Origin: Lepisosteus oculatus
Taxonomy: Eukaryota; Chordata; Actinopteri; Semionotiformes; Lepisosteidae
Length of the DNA: 64,000 nt
Assembly: GCF_040954835.1 (NCBI RefSeq)
Contig: NC_090697.1
Location: 2,554,501 to 2,618,500, forward strand
Reading direction: 5' to 3'
A program made the position numbers and the translations under genes. Within the stretch, counting starts at the first letter, position 1, and each line of letters starts with the position of its first letter. Shown here piece after piece: positions 49,816 to 62,043 of this stretch. The notes under the pieces are model-generated. The model was given only the letters and a program-made list of their open reading frames with translations, ran no database searches and was not told where the DNA came from.

Positions 49816-49957
49816 TTGAGATAGGGCTGTCTCTTATGCATACACACATTCAATAAACATAAACAAAGTAATGATGTGTGGTCCTTAAAGTTTCCTAAAT
49901 TAAAGTTCAACAAGAGATAACAGGAGTACAATTTTGTTTCTCAAAGACTGATAAATG

Positions 49958-50062
49958 AGACAGGCGTCCTGTCCAGGGGGCATCCTAGCTTGCGCCCGTT
50001 GCTCCAGCTCCCCGCAGTTCTGAATCGAAAGAATCATTTTGAAAATGGCTGGCCGAATGGCT
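49958..50062 (+). repeat. SINE family A, diverged 3' end
   Basis: GTCCTGTCCAGGGGGCATCC and a GAAAATGG end mark a 5'-truncated, diverged copy. Confidence 0.5.
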
Positions 50063-50799
50063 GACACATGATCTTCAACACTTTAATTTCAGTTAAGTAT
50101 AGGAAGAGAGGCAAGAGACTGCAACTGCAGCTCTCTGGCTTCATTGCCCTTTACTTGCTAAGGGGGAGTGCTCGTCACTGAGAGAGGAGGGGTACGCAGG
50201 AGGCACAGAGAGTATCGGTTGGCGAGAGAAAGAGGGAAAGGAGCCCCCTATTTATGGAGGAAGGGAAAGGGGGGAATGAGTTTGCAAAAAGAAGTGGAAA
50301 AGATGGCTCCCAGACAGACGTCTGGGGGCAGGACGCTACAGAGTGTACCTGCACGTGCTGATTGTACTGAAGTGTAATACATAGGGAGGTGTGCTCTTGG
50401 CACAGCATAGTGAAATCAGTGCCGTCTGAATGCTTTCAAACTATTTGGCCCATCCAGTCCGCTTTGTAGTTAATAGATCCAAGGATCTTTTTCAACTTTT
50501 TCTGTGTTGATTCCAAGTAAGTATTCCCCTGCAGTTATCAGGCTTCTTATAAGTAAAAATAGTAAAAAATGTCCTAATGTGTATGAGGATTTCATTCCTT
50601 TAGCTGATAACAGTTGCACAGTTTATATGATAACATTTATTAGAACATGACAGATTAATTAGCAATTACTGTATGTATGAGGTAGTATAAAAATAAAATA
50701 AACCAGTACAGACCTGGGCTAATATATTGTCATACACTGTGAGTATATGTCGTGCTAGCTGTGGAAATGCAACATTCCTTAGGAAAACACTATTCATTT

Positions 50800-53700
50800 A
50801 GAACATAAGAAAGGTTATAACTAATGGGAGGTCATCTGGCTCCTCTACAGTAGCTTGTTTGGTAGTTAGTAGTTAATTGATCCAAAGAGCACATCTAGCC
50901 ATTTCTTGAAAGAAACTAGGGTTTCAACATCATGGCTGTGTACTTAGTTCCATACTCCTACAACCCTTTGGGTAAAGACGTGGCTCGTATTCTTTTTAAA
51001 TTTTAAATGCACTTCCCACTTAGTTTCCATTGCTCTCACAACAACCTGGTCTATGCACTTAAAACACCACTTCTACCAGGTAAGCCTCCCCTACACTTGC
51101 TAACTCGTCAATTACTGTAACAGCTTGATCAGGCTAGAGATCTATCCCACCTGTGTGCAGTTAACCAATACTTACCTTGTTCACCAGCTGCTGTTTAAGA
51201 CCAGTGCTGCCTGCTCAGTCATTGAGTTTATTCTTGTGTCTTGACGTTCCCTTGCTTCTTGCTTGCTACTTGTTCTCTCTTGGCTTTGATATTCTTTTTT
51301 GCTTCAACTTTGCCTCCTGGGTCACTCCTGTTTTTTGCCTGCCCTCCTGTGTATTGACCCTGCCAGTTTGACCTTGCTTGGGTTCTTTGAGCCTTGCCTT
51401 CCTTGTTTTCCGATTCGCCTTAGGATTTCACCTTTGTTTTTGTCCTGCACTCCTCGGCTTTGACCTGTTTTGTTTTTTGTTTTTAGATTGTGATTTGGAT
51501 TGTCTGCTTTGCTTCCATCTCCACATCTAAGAGCCTATGCTCGGGTTCAGCCTCCTGCCTCAAGACCACTGCTCAACAGGTCAGTGTGTGTTTGTTACAG
51601 TTTGCACTTGACTCCTCTGGTTCGTGTTTCACTGCTCTTTCCAAAGAAGTCCAATAGGTTGACTTTGTCAGTGCTTTTAAGGATTCTGAGAGTGGGTATC
51701 AGCTCCCCTCATAATCTTTTCTGTTCAAGATTCAAGTTCTGTGCCTTAATCCTGTCAGTGCAAGACGTTACCTTAAGCCCCAGAAAGGATCTGTTTGCTC
51801 TTCTCTGGATTTCAGACAAGCAATGTCTTTTCTTACACAAAATTCAAAATACACAATATTCTGAATGAAGCCGTACTAACTCAAACAGTAATATAATTTC
51901 AACATAAGACCCTTTGATTTAAGTTCTATATTATGATTTATAACCTAGCATTTGGTTTGCCTTTTTACTTGCTTCCACATGTTGTTGAGGAGATGTAAAT
52001 GATAAATGTCAACATAAACTGTTTGCAGATCCTCTTGATTTGGTATTGTCTGATAACTTGACTAGGTAACTAACTCTTCTGGAATCTAGATTGCTAACAT
52101 ACTTTAAGAAGAGCAGTGGTCCGAATATAGATCTGTGAAGTACCCCACTAATTACAGTACATCACCCTAATTTGAGTACTCGCCCTGTTCTACTTAATGT
52201 CAAATTCACAATCAGGACACGTCCATGAACACCTACCCCCTGATATTTGCAGATGAATCTTTTTTGGGGGAAAATAATCAAAATCCTTCTAAACAATCCT
52301 TAAACACCGTTATCATATGCTGTATGTGTATCTATTACTGTTGTCACTTGCCCAGGAAAGTCTAACAAATTGGTTAGGCAATAAATATCTTTTCAAAATC
52401 CATGTTGATAATTTCTTAGGATATTATTCCCATATACAGTAGGTAATCTTCACTTTCTTTTCGTCAATAGTTTTCATTACTTCATGTAGTATATAAGTAG
52501 AGTTAATGGTCTATAATTACATGGCTGAGTTTTCCCTCACCTTATATGGATGGCTACTACAATTTCAGTTCTCCAGTTCCTGGGTACTACCCCGTCTTTA
52601 GGAACTGTAGAAAAAGTCAGATGTTTCTGAATTAAATTTTCTTGTTTCCTTGAGTACTAGATAGCATCAGACCCTGGGGATTTTTGAATTCTTAGTGCTT
52701 CTAGTACCCTAAACACCTCTCCCTCTGGTAATACTGCCCAGTACAGAGCTTAGTCTGCTGCCTCAGGCGTGTTGTTCACTTCTTCCACAGTGAGCACCTG
52801 GAGGAGTACTGTTCAGCCACTTCCCTCTCATGTCGGGAGGTTTCGTGTTACTAATCACTCTCTCACATCTGCATGCCTCACTCCATCTTGAATGAAAGAA
52901 AGTCCTGGATATATTTTATGACAGTGGTTTTGCTGCTGTAGTACTGAAACAGGTTTTATTATTTTAGTTTCCACTGCCATATTTTGCCATATGCCCTTTT
53001 AATTTCACTTGGTCTTTCTAACAGCCTTTTGTACCTGCACTTACAATACATTTTACACCTTTTCTTTAAATGCATCCTCTTGTGTTTTTTTTTAATTTTA
53101 TAAAGCACTCTCTTTTCCCTCATATTTTTCCAAGTTGATTTTTGAACCATTCGGGATGCTGTTTTCCAGCTTTTGATTCACTCATTGTTGAGATAAATGT
53201 GTCCTTTCCTTCTAGCAGAAAATATTGCCATACATTTCCACTGATTCTGTATCTGTCTTATGCCATTTTACTCGTCTTCCACTGAGTCTCATTCCTTCAA
53301 AGCCAGCTCTTCCAACTTTGTAAATTTGTTCTGGACTCAAACTGATCAGTTTCAAAATAGACTTCAAAGCACAACATGTTATTATCACAGTTCTCTCACT
53401 CTCTCCCCTCTGCTTGCCTCCATCGTGATCATTAGAAAATGCAAGATCTTTACAAACATTCCTTGACCCTGCAGTCATTAACTGTGACTGCTCATTGTGT
53501 GCTGTTGATATTCCTTACTGTGGGTCTTTTCCAGTCAATGCTGGGAAAGTTGAAGTGTCTCATACTGTAAAATCTGTTCTTCTTTTGCACTTAAATTCTT
53601 ATTTTCGTTATTCAATGTTGAAGCAGTTCTATAAGGAAGAGGAGCAGTGTGAGAGAATGATCAACTCTTGCAGGAAATGTTTATTAGCAGCAAGTTATTG

Positions 53701-54320
53701 CTGCTAAAAGGGGTCCCAAAGGTTACTGGATGAAGGGATGCACTTACTTTCCACACAAAGATATAGAAGGCTGCTTGATTTTTAAAAATCAACTTTTTAA
53801 AAATTCTAACAAAGTTGATGTAGAATTTGTGTGTGTTATTTGTCATTTGAGGTTATTTTATCTGGTTCACACTCGGTGAGGATTTGGTGAAGGTTAAATA
53901 TGTCTTAATATGTTAGACCATAAAATCTTAAATTGTCCTTTGTTTTCACCACACCGTAGCACACTTCTAAAACTGACCCACAAAGATTCAGAGATTCTTG
54001 ATTCTTGTACCTTAAGTTCCTAAACATGTACAGTATACATTCTTTGACACATAGTGCTGTGCCACTCCCTCTTCTTTCTTTCTTCTGACGCTGGAATAAC
54101 TTGTATCCGGTAATGTTACATTCCTCTCTATCTTTCTCTGTCAGCCGGGTTTCTGTGAATCTAATAACATCATAATCGCCTGCTAAAGTACTATCTTTTA
54201 TCTCATATAATGTGTTTCTGAAACCCCAAGCAATTAAACAACACTTAATTACCTGATCATTTGTTTTGTTTTTCTCTTTGCTTCTCCCGTCTCGATTCAT
54301 GTCTTCCATCTCGATGGGGG
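50800..54320 (-). repeat. Long CR1-like LINE, decayed, interrupted
   Basis: The 5' side (53905-54309, minus) encodes an APE-type endonuclease start with NTLYEIKDS, DYDVIRFTETRLTEKDREEC and NITGYKLFQRQKKERRGSG. The remainder to 51,610 is the reverse complement of a frame-broken reverse-transcriptase region. The 3' tail ends near 50,800 with GGGAGGTCATCTGGCTCC. A CT-rich LTR-like block splits it at about 51,060-51,610. No intact ORF2 remains. Confidence 0.65.
51060..51610. repeat. LTR-like CT-rich insertion within the LINE
   Basis: The block repeats phrases such as TTGACCTTGCTTGGG and CTTTGACCTG, the style of fish LTR R/U5 regions, and interrupts the CR1 sequence on both sides. Borders and family are uncertain. 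Confidence 0.35.
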
Positions 54321-56395
54321 AGTCACAACACAGTCACAATATGTGCTCATGGTACAGAACATGTAGACATGACATTATGGCACATTCCTAGTGAGAAAAC
54401 ATATTCAGAAACAAAACTGTAAATTGGTTCTTATAAAATAAAAGACTGAACTCTTCTCTGAACTGATGCTGAACCACATATACCACAAAACATATACTAC
54501 AAACAGGAATTAAATATTGCCTAAACTATAAGAAAACAGCCCCTTGTTCTAAATTTACATTTGTTCTCTTTAGCGCTCAAATGCTTTCTACATTTTGTTC
54601 TTTTGAGGAAGTTCTGAAAGTCTAGCCTGGAAATAATGACGGATGCAGCTTTCATCAGTGGGGTAGGGAGAGAGAAGGAATGGCTGACTCTTCTCTGATA
54701 TACAGAGCTGATCTCTTGTACTAGCTATTCACTTCTTAGTTGGTGATTTTGAGTTTGTTTGGGTGTCTTTCACACAGTTTTCCCACAGGAAGGCAAGCTC
54801 AGTGTATATGAACTGCTTTGTCTTCGGTCCAGATCTCTATTGTAACGCCCTGATATCTCATGACACACAACGCTGTTTACTAGGTAATTTTCTGTTATTC
54901 TATTATGAAGCAGCTGAAAAAGGAAAAATGTGAAATAAACAAAATTGTGTACCATCAAAATCAAATACAACAGGTGCTAAAAATGCAGAATATGAATTTG
55001 ACCCTCATTGAAGTGCACTGCAGTGGTCTCACATGATGTGTAGCTTTCTGAAATATTTTGCAGAGGACAGTTAACTAAAGAAAAAGGTTGAAATAGGCAG
55101 AAGAGAAAAAAAGGGTTAACCAAATCCTTTTATTAAATTACTTGGCAATAATCAGCATATTGTAAATAAAATAACAGATTGGGCAATGTAAAATAGCTGT
55201 AGGTCTGTAGGTGACTGTCAATGTGTCTGAAAGAATCTAGAAACAATGGGCAATGCCTAGCTAGTGTCAGCATCTCCAGCTTCAAAGCAAAGGGGGTGTT
55301 TGCTGAGGGGCAGGGGGTACAGATTCAGCAATCAAAGCAATTGTAAAATATTAGCTAGGAATTTACTCTCCCGCAGGACAACAGCATTAAACTTAAAACC
55401 ATTGTGGTACAGTATATAACAATCTGGGACATGCCATATACCAATGAAGCCTTCATTAAGATGTTTTGGCCTATGTTAAATCCTGATATGTTCTTAATAT
55501 TATTGAATTTATGAAAAGTGAGATACTTTTCTATTTTAGAAATAATTTGTTTTCAATATTATAACACTAGAAATGATTTCCATGATATGAACAAGATGTC
55601 TTCAAGTTCCTTAATGTTGGAAAATTAAACAGAATTCCACCATTTTGTGCAGTTAATAAATTATCAGTTAGTTGATATTTTGCACTATAACTTAACATTT
55701 TTCTAAAAATGGAAAACAAATATTCTGACCGTCAAAGTAGCAATATGGATTTCAGAGGTTGATTACATTATTTTTTGCATCATTTTCATTGATTATTCAT
55801 AACTGAATGGCACTAAATCACCTGATTAGTGGGAGATTAGATTGGGGACAGGTGATGAGGTGATTTAATCTGTTGAATGTCAATCCTGGTGAAAATCAAG
55901 AAACAAAAACACTTAATGGAATCAACATCCCCTGATACTCACAAGTACAGCACCTTCCTGTGACTGATGTGCTCGGGGTCAGGCTTCGATAGTGATGGCT
56001 CGAACGACTCAACGATCACTCTAACCAGCTGCGAAATCAAGTCTGCTCCCCGATGAAGAAAAGCGGTTTGTATCGTAGATTGTGATGATATTAGCTAGTT
56101 TGACGTGGGTTTGCAAAGTATCGTGTACAACAGACCAGTCACTGAGTAATCAGCGAGTAAGTCCAAGAGTGGAGGTTTGAACAGAAGTATGAAGCTGCAA
56201 CATACTGTATACTGCATACTATTTTATATATATATTGGATTTACCCTTCCATGAGTAGTGGCTGATGGCAACCTGACCACACATCCTACAAGTCCTTGGA
56301 CAACACTTTCTGCTCTTCTTATGGGATATGACAGCAGACGTCTTCAATTTTGCTTGTGTGACAAGAGTTTTTATGTGAGTTGAGAATGAGACTAC

Positions 56396-56715
56396 AGCAG
56401 CACTGTGGCACAGCGGTTAGCATTGCTTCCTCACAGCGCTGAGGCCCTGAATTCAATGACCAGACCTGGGTGGCTTTCTATTTGGAGTTTGTTCTCCCCA
56501 TGTTTGCTCTGGTTTCCTCACACAGTCCAAACACATGCTACACTGGTAGGTGAATTGGCTTCTGGGAAAACTGGCCCTGGTCTGGGTGAGTATGTCTACA
56601 GTCTGTCTGTCTGCCCTGCTGGGCTGGTACCCTGCCTTGTGCCCATTGCTTTCTGCGATAGGCTCCAGCTCCCCCAATTAGATGAAGAGGTTAGAAAATG
56701 GATGAATGAAGAATG
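56396..56715 (+). repeat. SINE family A, near full length
   Basis: The copy has the head GCACTGTGGCACAGCGG, then GTTTCCTCACACAG, GATAGGCTCCAGC and AGAAAATGGATGAATG. Its ACTGGTAGGTGAA lacks the 5-bp insertion seen in the copy at 686-692. Confidence 0.75.
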
Positions 56716-56956
56716 ATACTAAATGCATGGGGATAGTTATCAGTACTAGATAGCATTTCAAGTCTGAATCTGTGAATCTGGTATATAAGATATTGTCAAT
56801 TAAGTGTCACCATTGCCAATTACGTTCATTATGCAATCTTTGATGACCAAGTAACCAGTTGAGGTCAGCATCGGTTTGGGGGATTTCCAGTAGCTGATCT
56901 TGGTCTACTCTGGAGGATGGCGTATCCTACAGATGACCGTACTGAGATAAACATTT

Positions 56957-57442
56957 TGTAACGAAACAGTTCTTTCTGGACCCTATGCAGATGACACAAT
57001 CCGAAATAGTGAGGAAACACTGGGGAAAGAGTCATGCAGGAATACGGGGATGAAAACAGGGGGGCGTGTCCATGCAGTGCTGGTGATCCGGGAAGGTGTG
57101 ACCAAGGCAAACAATCCAATAGAAATCCAAAGGGGGAATCCAAAACGAAAGCAAAGGTCCATGGCCGGGTAATCCATCCAAAAACCAGGGATTAAAAACA
57201 GGTGCCGGGACCGGCATTGGGAACAGGAACAGGCGCAGGAAGCTAAAAACACAACGGAGCCAGGCACAACCAGGTCCCGGGCTCGCATGATGCGGAGATC
57301 AGATGCAGAGCCTTGAGTGAAGTGAGCGCCTGGCTTTTAAAGATGAACTAAAATGGGGTAGGAACAAGGAACAGGTGCGGGGAATGAGGCAAACGAGGAA
57401 GGGCTGTAGCGCCCTTAAGAGGGGGGGTTTGTGATCGTGACA
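56957..57442 (-). repeat. Solo LTR with 5-bp target duplication
   Basis: The 486-bp unit starts TGTAACGAAAC and ends GATCGTGACA on the plus strand (TG...CA), flanked by CATTT on both sides (56952-56956 and 57443-57447). A related, longer sequence lies at 27,880-28,458. No internal retroviral or Gypsy coding sequence adjoins it. Confidence 0.7.
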
Positions 57443-57657
57443 CATTTGAGGGTCTGGTCCGGAGGGAAGAATCCACTGGTCCATCTGCTGGTCCACCAGC
57501 ACCACTTACAATATTAACCTGCTTTTCTCAGATATCCTCCATCTGAGTTTCATCCAGGCTTTGCCTTGCTGCTAGATGCAAAATCATCTTGCCTTTTTAT
57601 TCTGACATTCAAGGCAGGTGGAAAGATATACTTTCTACAAAAACTATAGTATAAAAC

Positions 57658-58980
57658 AGGAACAAGTAAAGGTTTATTCCATGCTGAAAAGAGAAGAAAA
57701 GAGACGCAATGTTTCGGCTGTGGAGCCTTCTTCTGGTGTGTGAGAGAGAGGAAAACTGGTGGCTGATAAAGCAGGGAGAACAACAGCCGGGAGTGGAGAG
57801 GAGGAGGGAGCAGGAGAGACGCAGTGGACACCCAGGTGGTGTGAAGTCAAGAGAGTGTTACGAGCACAGCCGGCATCCTCATTATCCAATCTCCTCTTCC
57901 TTCACTATTTAAACCCTCCGGTCACTCCTAGTCCTTGCTATCCGCTTCCTGAGCTTGCCTCGTCCTCAAACCTCTGACCACCGACACCAAGACCCTTCTA
58001 GCCTTGACCTTTCAACTACCCTTTCGTCTCTCCCCTTTTCGGATTTGTTTGCCTTGCTGATCTCTCAACCCAGATTCGACCTCGCCTGGAACACCTGACC
58101 ACTCTGCTGGCCATCTGACCCTCTTAGAGACCTGCACAGGGTTCATAATAACTAGCTCACAACAGAGAGGTGAAGAGAGGTGTGAAGTCAAAACCTGCAA
58201 ATGAATAGAGAGGATTAGAAGGAAACTAGTCTGTCATTGAGAAAAGGGGAAGGTGTGATCCTAGTTTCAGGCTAATTTTGGTTTCGGATGTCTTTCTGCA
58301 ATAGCAGTTGAGAAACCTCTCTGTGAGAACACAGACAGAGAGATCAGTATGCTCATGGCCATTCGAGGTGAAATGAGAAACTATGGGCTTGGAGAAATCT
58401 TTAATCCTCACAGCCCTGACATGTTCTCTGAAGCGGTCCCCAAGTCTCCTTCCTGTTTCCCCAATGTACAGTAGATAGCCGGGCATTTTCTGCAAGAGAT
58501 GCAGTAAATAAGGTTCCTGGAGGTACAAGATGTCATCTGAGTGATCCGGAATTGTCCAGAGGGGCCTTGAATGAGCGTGGTATTGGATATATATTTACAG
58601 GTGATGCAGCCAGTCCTGTTGCAGGGGAAAGTGCCTTCTGTGTAAGATTGCAGAGGCAGTCAAGGGGCTGGTTTGAAGACAATATTGTCTCTATTGCGAG
58701 AGATTGGAGCACCTGAATTTTTCCTTGGGGGAGGTTAGACCTGTGCTTCCTGGGTATGGAAAGGGTCTTGGGGAGTTTGATTGTCGTATTGATTAAAGTA
58801 GTAATCTGCTGACAGAAAACATCTGGAAGTGGGAGCCTGACAGCTCTGTTTGGGATTAATTTTGTTCATGGCTTCTGTAACCTGGTTGTTATCAGCTGCC
58901 GGTAAAGACGAGTCACAGGAGTTGGATCCTGCAGTAAAAACAGTTGAGGTCAACTTGGGTCTGGGAGATGTCCAGCCCAG
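57658..58980 (-). mobile_element. Penelope-like retroelement, GIY-YIG end
   Basis: The minus strand encodes, in two frames, CNRTGCITC (a Cys-rich linker), then SRNLIYCISCRKCP, then GYLLYIGETGRRLGDRF, REHVRAVRIKDFSKPIVSHF and GHEHTDLSV. This is the GIY-YIG endonuclease domain of Penelope-like elements. A TACAGTA at 58,467-58,473 separates the two frames. The element ends near 57,658 with the GAAGAAGGCTCCACAGCCG and GGAATAAACCTTTACTTG blocks found in the short copies. The stretch 57,742-58,150 may be an unrelated CT-rich insertion. The reverse transcriptase is missing. Confidence 0.75.
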
Positions 58981-59744
58981 CGTCTTTATAGTATAATATA
59001 GATTTTAATTTTGGTATCTTTTTTAATGCCAAAACTCATATACTTGAATCTTAAAAGGATTTGCTTTGACCAGGTTTGTTTTTTCATCATCTTTGCTTTT
59101 ATCTTAAAAGCACACAGAACATATTTTTTGGAGACTGAGAAGACACTTGAAGGTGGAACAGAGGTGGCTATACCAGTAAATCCACATTCCTGGATCCCTG
59201 TTCGTAAGCATGTACAGTATTCAATTGTTAAGCAACAGCAGTTCGTCTTTAGCTTTAATCTTTCAGTGTCACATAGCTCCCTCTTGTGGTTAAGGGCTCC
59301 CATAGGTAGGTGATTCCATTCAAGACTCACAATGGCTCATTAGCTAGAGACTAATGAGCACACATTGGAGCACACATCCAGCTACACATATCTCGGTCTC
59401 CCCATCAGCTCATCTGGGAGTTTTGACCTGGCAGTGAAGGTACTGAGAGAGAAGGCACTCAGGGCTTTCTACGCAATAAGATTCTATGCAATATGATATG
59501 TCTTTGTTGTAAATGTCTGTAATATGTCTGTAGATTTTATTTTTTGTTTTGTTTGATGTTAATTTCATTATTTTTATTTTCTTTGGCAACACTGTTGGAC
59601 TTCATTTAAGGGACAGTACAACAGCAAAACCAACCCACCAGCTAAGAGTCCAGTGACTTGGCAACTCTGCCATGTTGTCCCCTAACAGCCCTCACACTAT
59701 AATGTAATTACGTGAAAAAACATTGGCCAAGTCTTTGATGAGTG

Positions 59745-59945
59745 TGACAGTCACAGTTCCGCGCGGGGTCGTGCCCCCCGCCGCCCATTCCGTCCCCCAC
59801 ACCTGGGGCTCGAACCTGGGTCACTGGCATAACACACCAGGGCACCAACCGCGTCTAAAAGAGACCTCCCCCAGCCCAGGCAGCTGAGGACCCTGCTACA
59901 CGCAGTGAGGGCGGTGACGTCACCACACTAGCTCCGCTACATGAG
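59745..59945 (-). repeat. tRNA-like SINE of a third type
   Basis: The minus strand reads GACCCAGGTTCGAGCCCC, a strong RNA polymerase III B box, preceded by GTTGGTGCCCTGGTG as an A-box-like stretch. The segment is GC-rich, in contrast to its flanks. I do not recognise the family. Confidence 0.45.
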
Positions 59946-60675
59946 CAAACTGTAGCGGTAGTAAATGACTCCTAGAAGCCTAGATACTATTCAAGGCTGG
60001 GCGAACACCGGGCAGATGTCTTTTAATGCAGACAAATGTACGGTTTTACATGCAAGTAGCAATAATTATCAAGTGTAAACACAAAACAGGAAGCACAGAG
60101 ATACAGTAGAAGAGGCTAATAGGTGTCTGGTCTATGTTGGTACAGTATTTACATATTCTAGACAATATGGGGAAACAATAAAATAGGGAAACAAAATGTT
60201 AGGATATATACAGCAGACAGTTACAGCAAAAGTGAAGAACGTAAATTAAGGGGTGTTATGTTAAAATAGCTTAACACCATTATTGTCAGCACATGATAGA
60301 AGAGATATTGCTGCTCTGGAAACCATCCAAAGACAGCATTCAGGGGCTTAAAGGAACTCACATACAGTTTATACTGTTTCCTTAGTGAATGGCAGTCTTT
60401 ACCTTCCCATGCAAATTTGACTGATGGCATTTTAGCTGAGAGTTCCTCTCAAATAACTGCCAGGAACTGTACAGTATCTCAAAATCTTAAATCTTAAATT
60501 TTAACACATTGTACTCATTACCAGTAGCAGCCTACACTACCTGGCTGATCCTGTTTAGCCAGGGATGTCAGGGTGACGGGAGTGGGGTCGCAACGGGAGT
60601 GGGCAGATGAGTTGACTGGTGCTTGACGGGGGTGTTAATCTCATGTGGTCTAGCACGAAGGTGATCACTGGAAGA

Positions 60676-60957
60676 GCAGTGTGGTGGTCCTGTAACTAAG
60701 GATCTGTGCCTGAGGCTGGAAGGTTGCCGTTCGTATCCTGCAGCCGGCAGAGGAATCCTACTCCATTGGGCCCCTAAGCAAGGGTCTTCACCCCAACTGC
60801 TCAAGGGGCGCTGTATAAATGGCTGACCCTGTGCTCTGACCCCCAGCTTCTCTCCCTGTCTGTGTGTCTCATGGAGAGCAAGCTGGGGTACTGTATGTGA
60901 AAATATGAAATTCTTATGCAGGAAATTATATCTGGCCAATAAAGTAATCTTATTTTG
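60676..60957 (+). repeat. tRNA-type SINE, family B, near full length
   Basis: GGAAGGTTGCCGTTCGTATC, GGGCCCCTAAGCAAGG, and an AATAAAGTAATCTTATTTT end are present. GGGGTA-CTGTA-TGTG at 60,889-60,895 has a 5-bp insertion relative to the other copies. Confidence 0.75.
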
Positions 60958-61307
60958 TTTTTGTTTTTAATACATTTCAATACCTTTTTTATGTTTTAAT
61001 GTGTAGAAGGTAAAATAAAAGCTACAAAGGTTGAAGGAAATTCATAGCCATGTTCATGATCACATTAATGATAGGCACTTTTACAGATAAATTGTTTATT
61101 TTTCTAAAACAGCTATTCACAATAGAGTAGAAAATATAACAGTAAATCAATTTGCATCACATAGTAATTAAAATACATACAGTATTTGTCAGCTCAATTT
61201 TAGGAATTGAGTTCACATTCTATTAGTGATTTACAGATTTAGATTGCAGATCAGTATCAGAAATGTATAAGCTTAGGAAATAATGAAGGTGATCAAAAGA
61301 ACATAAC

Positions 61308-61420
61308 GAAGGTTATGAATGAGAGGCGGCCTTTCAGCTCACCTAGCCTGTTTGATAGTTAGTAGTTACTTAAATTGATTCAAGGATCTCATCCACCTGT
61401 TCAGGGTCATAACTGGGTAG
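61308..61420 (-). repeat. CR1-like LINE 3' tail
   Basis: GAGAGGCGGCCTTTCAGCTC, then GATAGTTAGTAGTTACTTAA and TTCAAGGATCTCATCC match the tail at 50,800. Confidence 0.6.
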
Positions 61421-61779
61421 CTTGTCCAATACTCCCACAATCCTACTCTAAAGAAATGACAATAAAGAAGAGAATAAAAATCCACAACTTCATATCTGGG
61501 ACAAATATCTTCACTAAGATATGTTTCTCATTTCCGACTCTCAGGATGCTGTAAAAATCAACCCATGGGCATACAATTCTGGGATTTCTAATACTGACAT
61601 ACAAAAGCAATTGAGTACATCAAATGCTCCTGTGTAGCTACTGTAATATTTAAATTGCTTTGGCTTTATAAATAGAGCCCCTTCGTGAGTTACAAAACAG
61701 GTGTTAAAATATGTTGTCACTACAAGAAGAAGTGTCAGTTACAATCAAAAGCACTGTCAGACACACTCGCTTTCAATGC

Positions 61780-62022
61780 TTATCCAGCCCAGTGGCACAA
61801 GGCAGGATACACCATCACTCCTGGGCTGTTTCTTACAGAAGCCAGTTAACCTACCAGTATGGCTTTTGGACTGTGGGAGGAACCCAGAGCACCCAGAGGA
61901 GCCCCCATGAACACAGGGGAAGAATGCAAACCCCACACAGACAGCCCCCTCAGGAAGTGCTTTGCTCTCTGTGCGAGGCAGTAATGTTAACCACTGTGCC
62001 ATCATGCCATCCCCACTGTCTT
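61780..62022 (-). repeat. SINE family A just after a receptor stop codon
   Basis: The reverse complement reads GGCATGATGGCACAGTGG, then a GTTCCTCCCACAG block. It begins about 20 bases downstream of the stop of the second receptor gene and would form its 3' UTR. Confidence 0.7.
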
Positions 62023-62037
62023 TAAAGCTGTACTTGA

Positions 62038-62043
62038 TTTATT
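62038..62043 (-). terminator. AATAAA overlapping the stop of the second receptor
   Basis: The stop TAA is embedded in AATAAA, just as in IL20RA, and the shared string is AGAATAAATCA. A SINE begins about 20 bases downstream, so any longer 3' UTR would run into repeat sequence. Confidence 0.35.

Larger units (their letters stand above)
48641..62038. other. Intergenic region between the two cytokine receptors
   Basis: No receptor exon (D1, D2 or transmembrane type) was found on either strand in this 13.4-kb stretch, although IL22RA2 would be expected here by tetrapod synteny. It is largely transposon-derived: Penelope ends with a nested SINE (49,322-49,815), a CR1-like LINE (50,800-54,320), a solo LTR (56,957-57,442), a Penelope coding end (57,658-58,980) and SINEs. 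Segments 54,330-56,390 and 58,985-59,740 look single-copy and hold nothing I can name. Confidence 0.6.

Noticed and set aside
52240-52270. Plus-strand LIFADES resembling a reverse-transcriptase YADD motif
   Set aside because: The surrounding LINE lies on the minus strand, and the plus-strand frame is not open; this is a chance resemblance.
54770-54970. Possible exon after a good TTTTTCAG acceptor on the minus strand
   Set aside because: The translated sequence has no class II receptor features (no paired Cys, no WxP strand), and no matching donor or neighbour exon was found.
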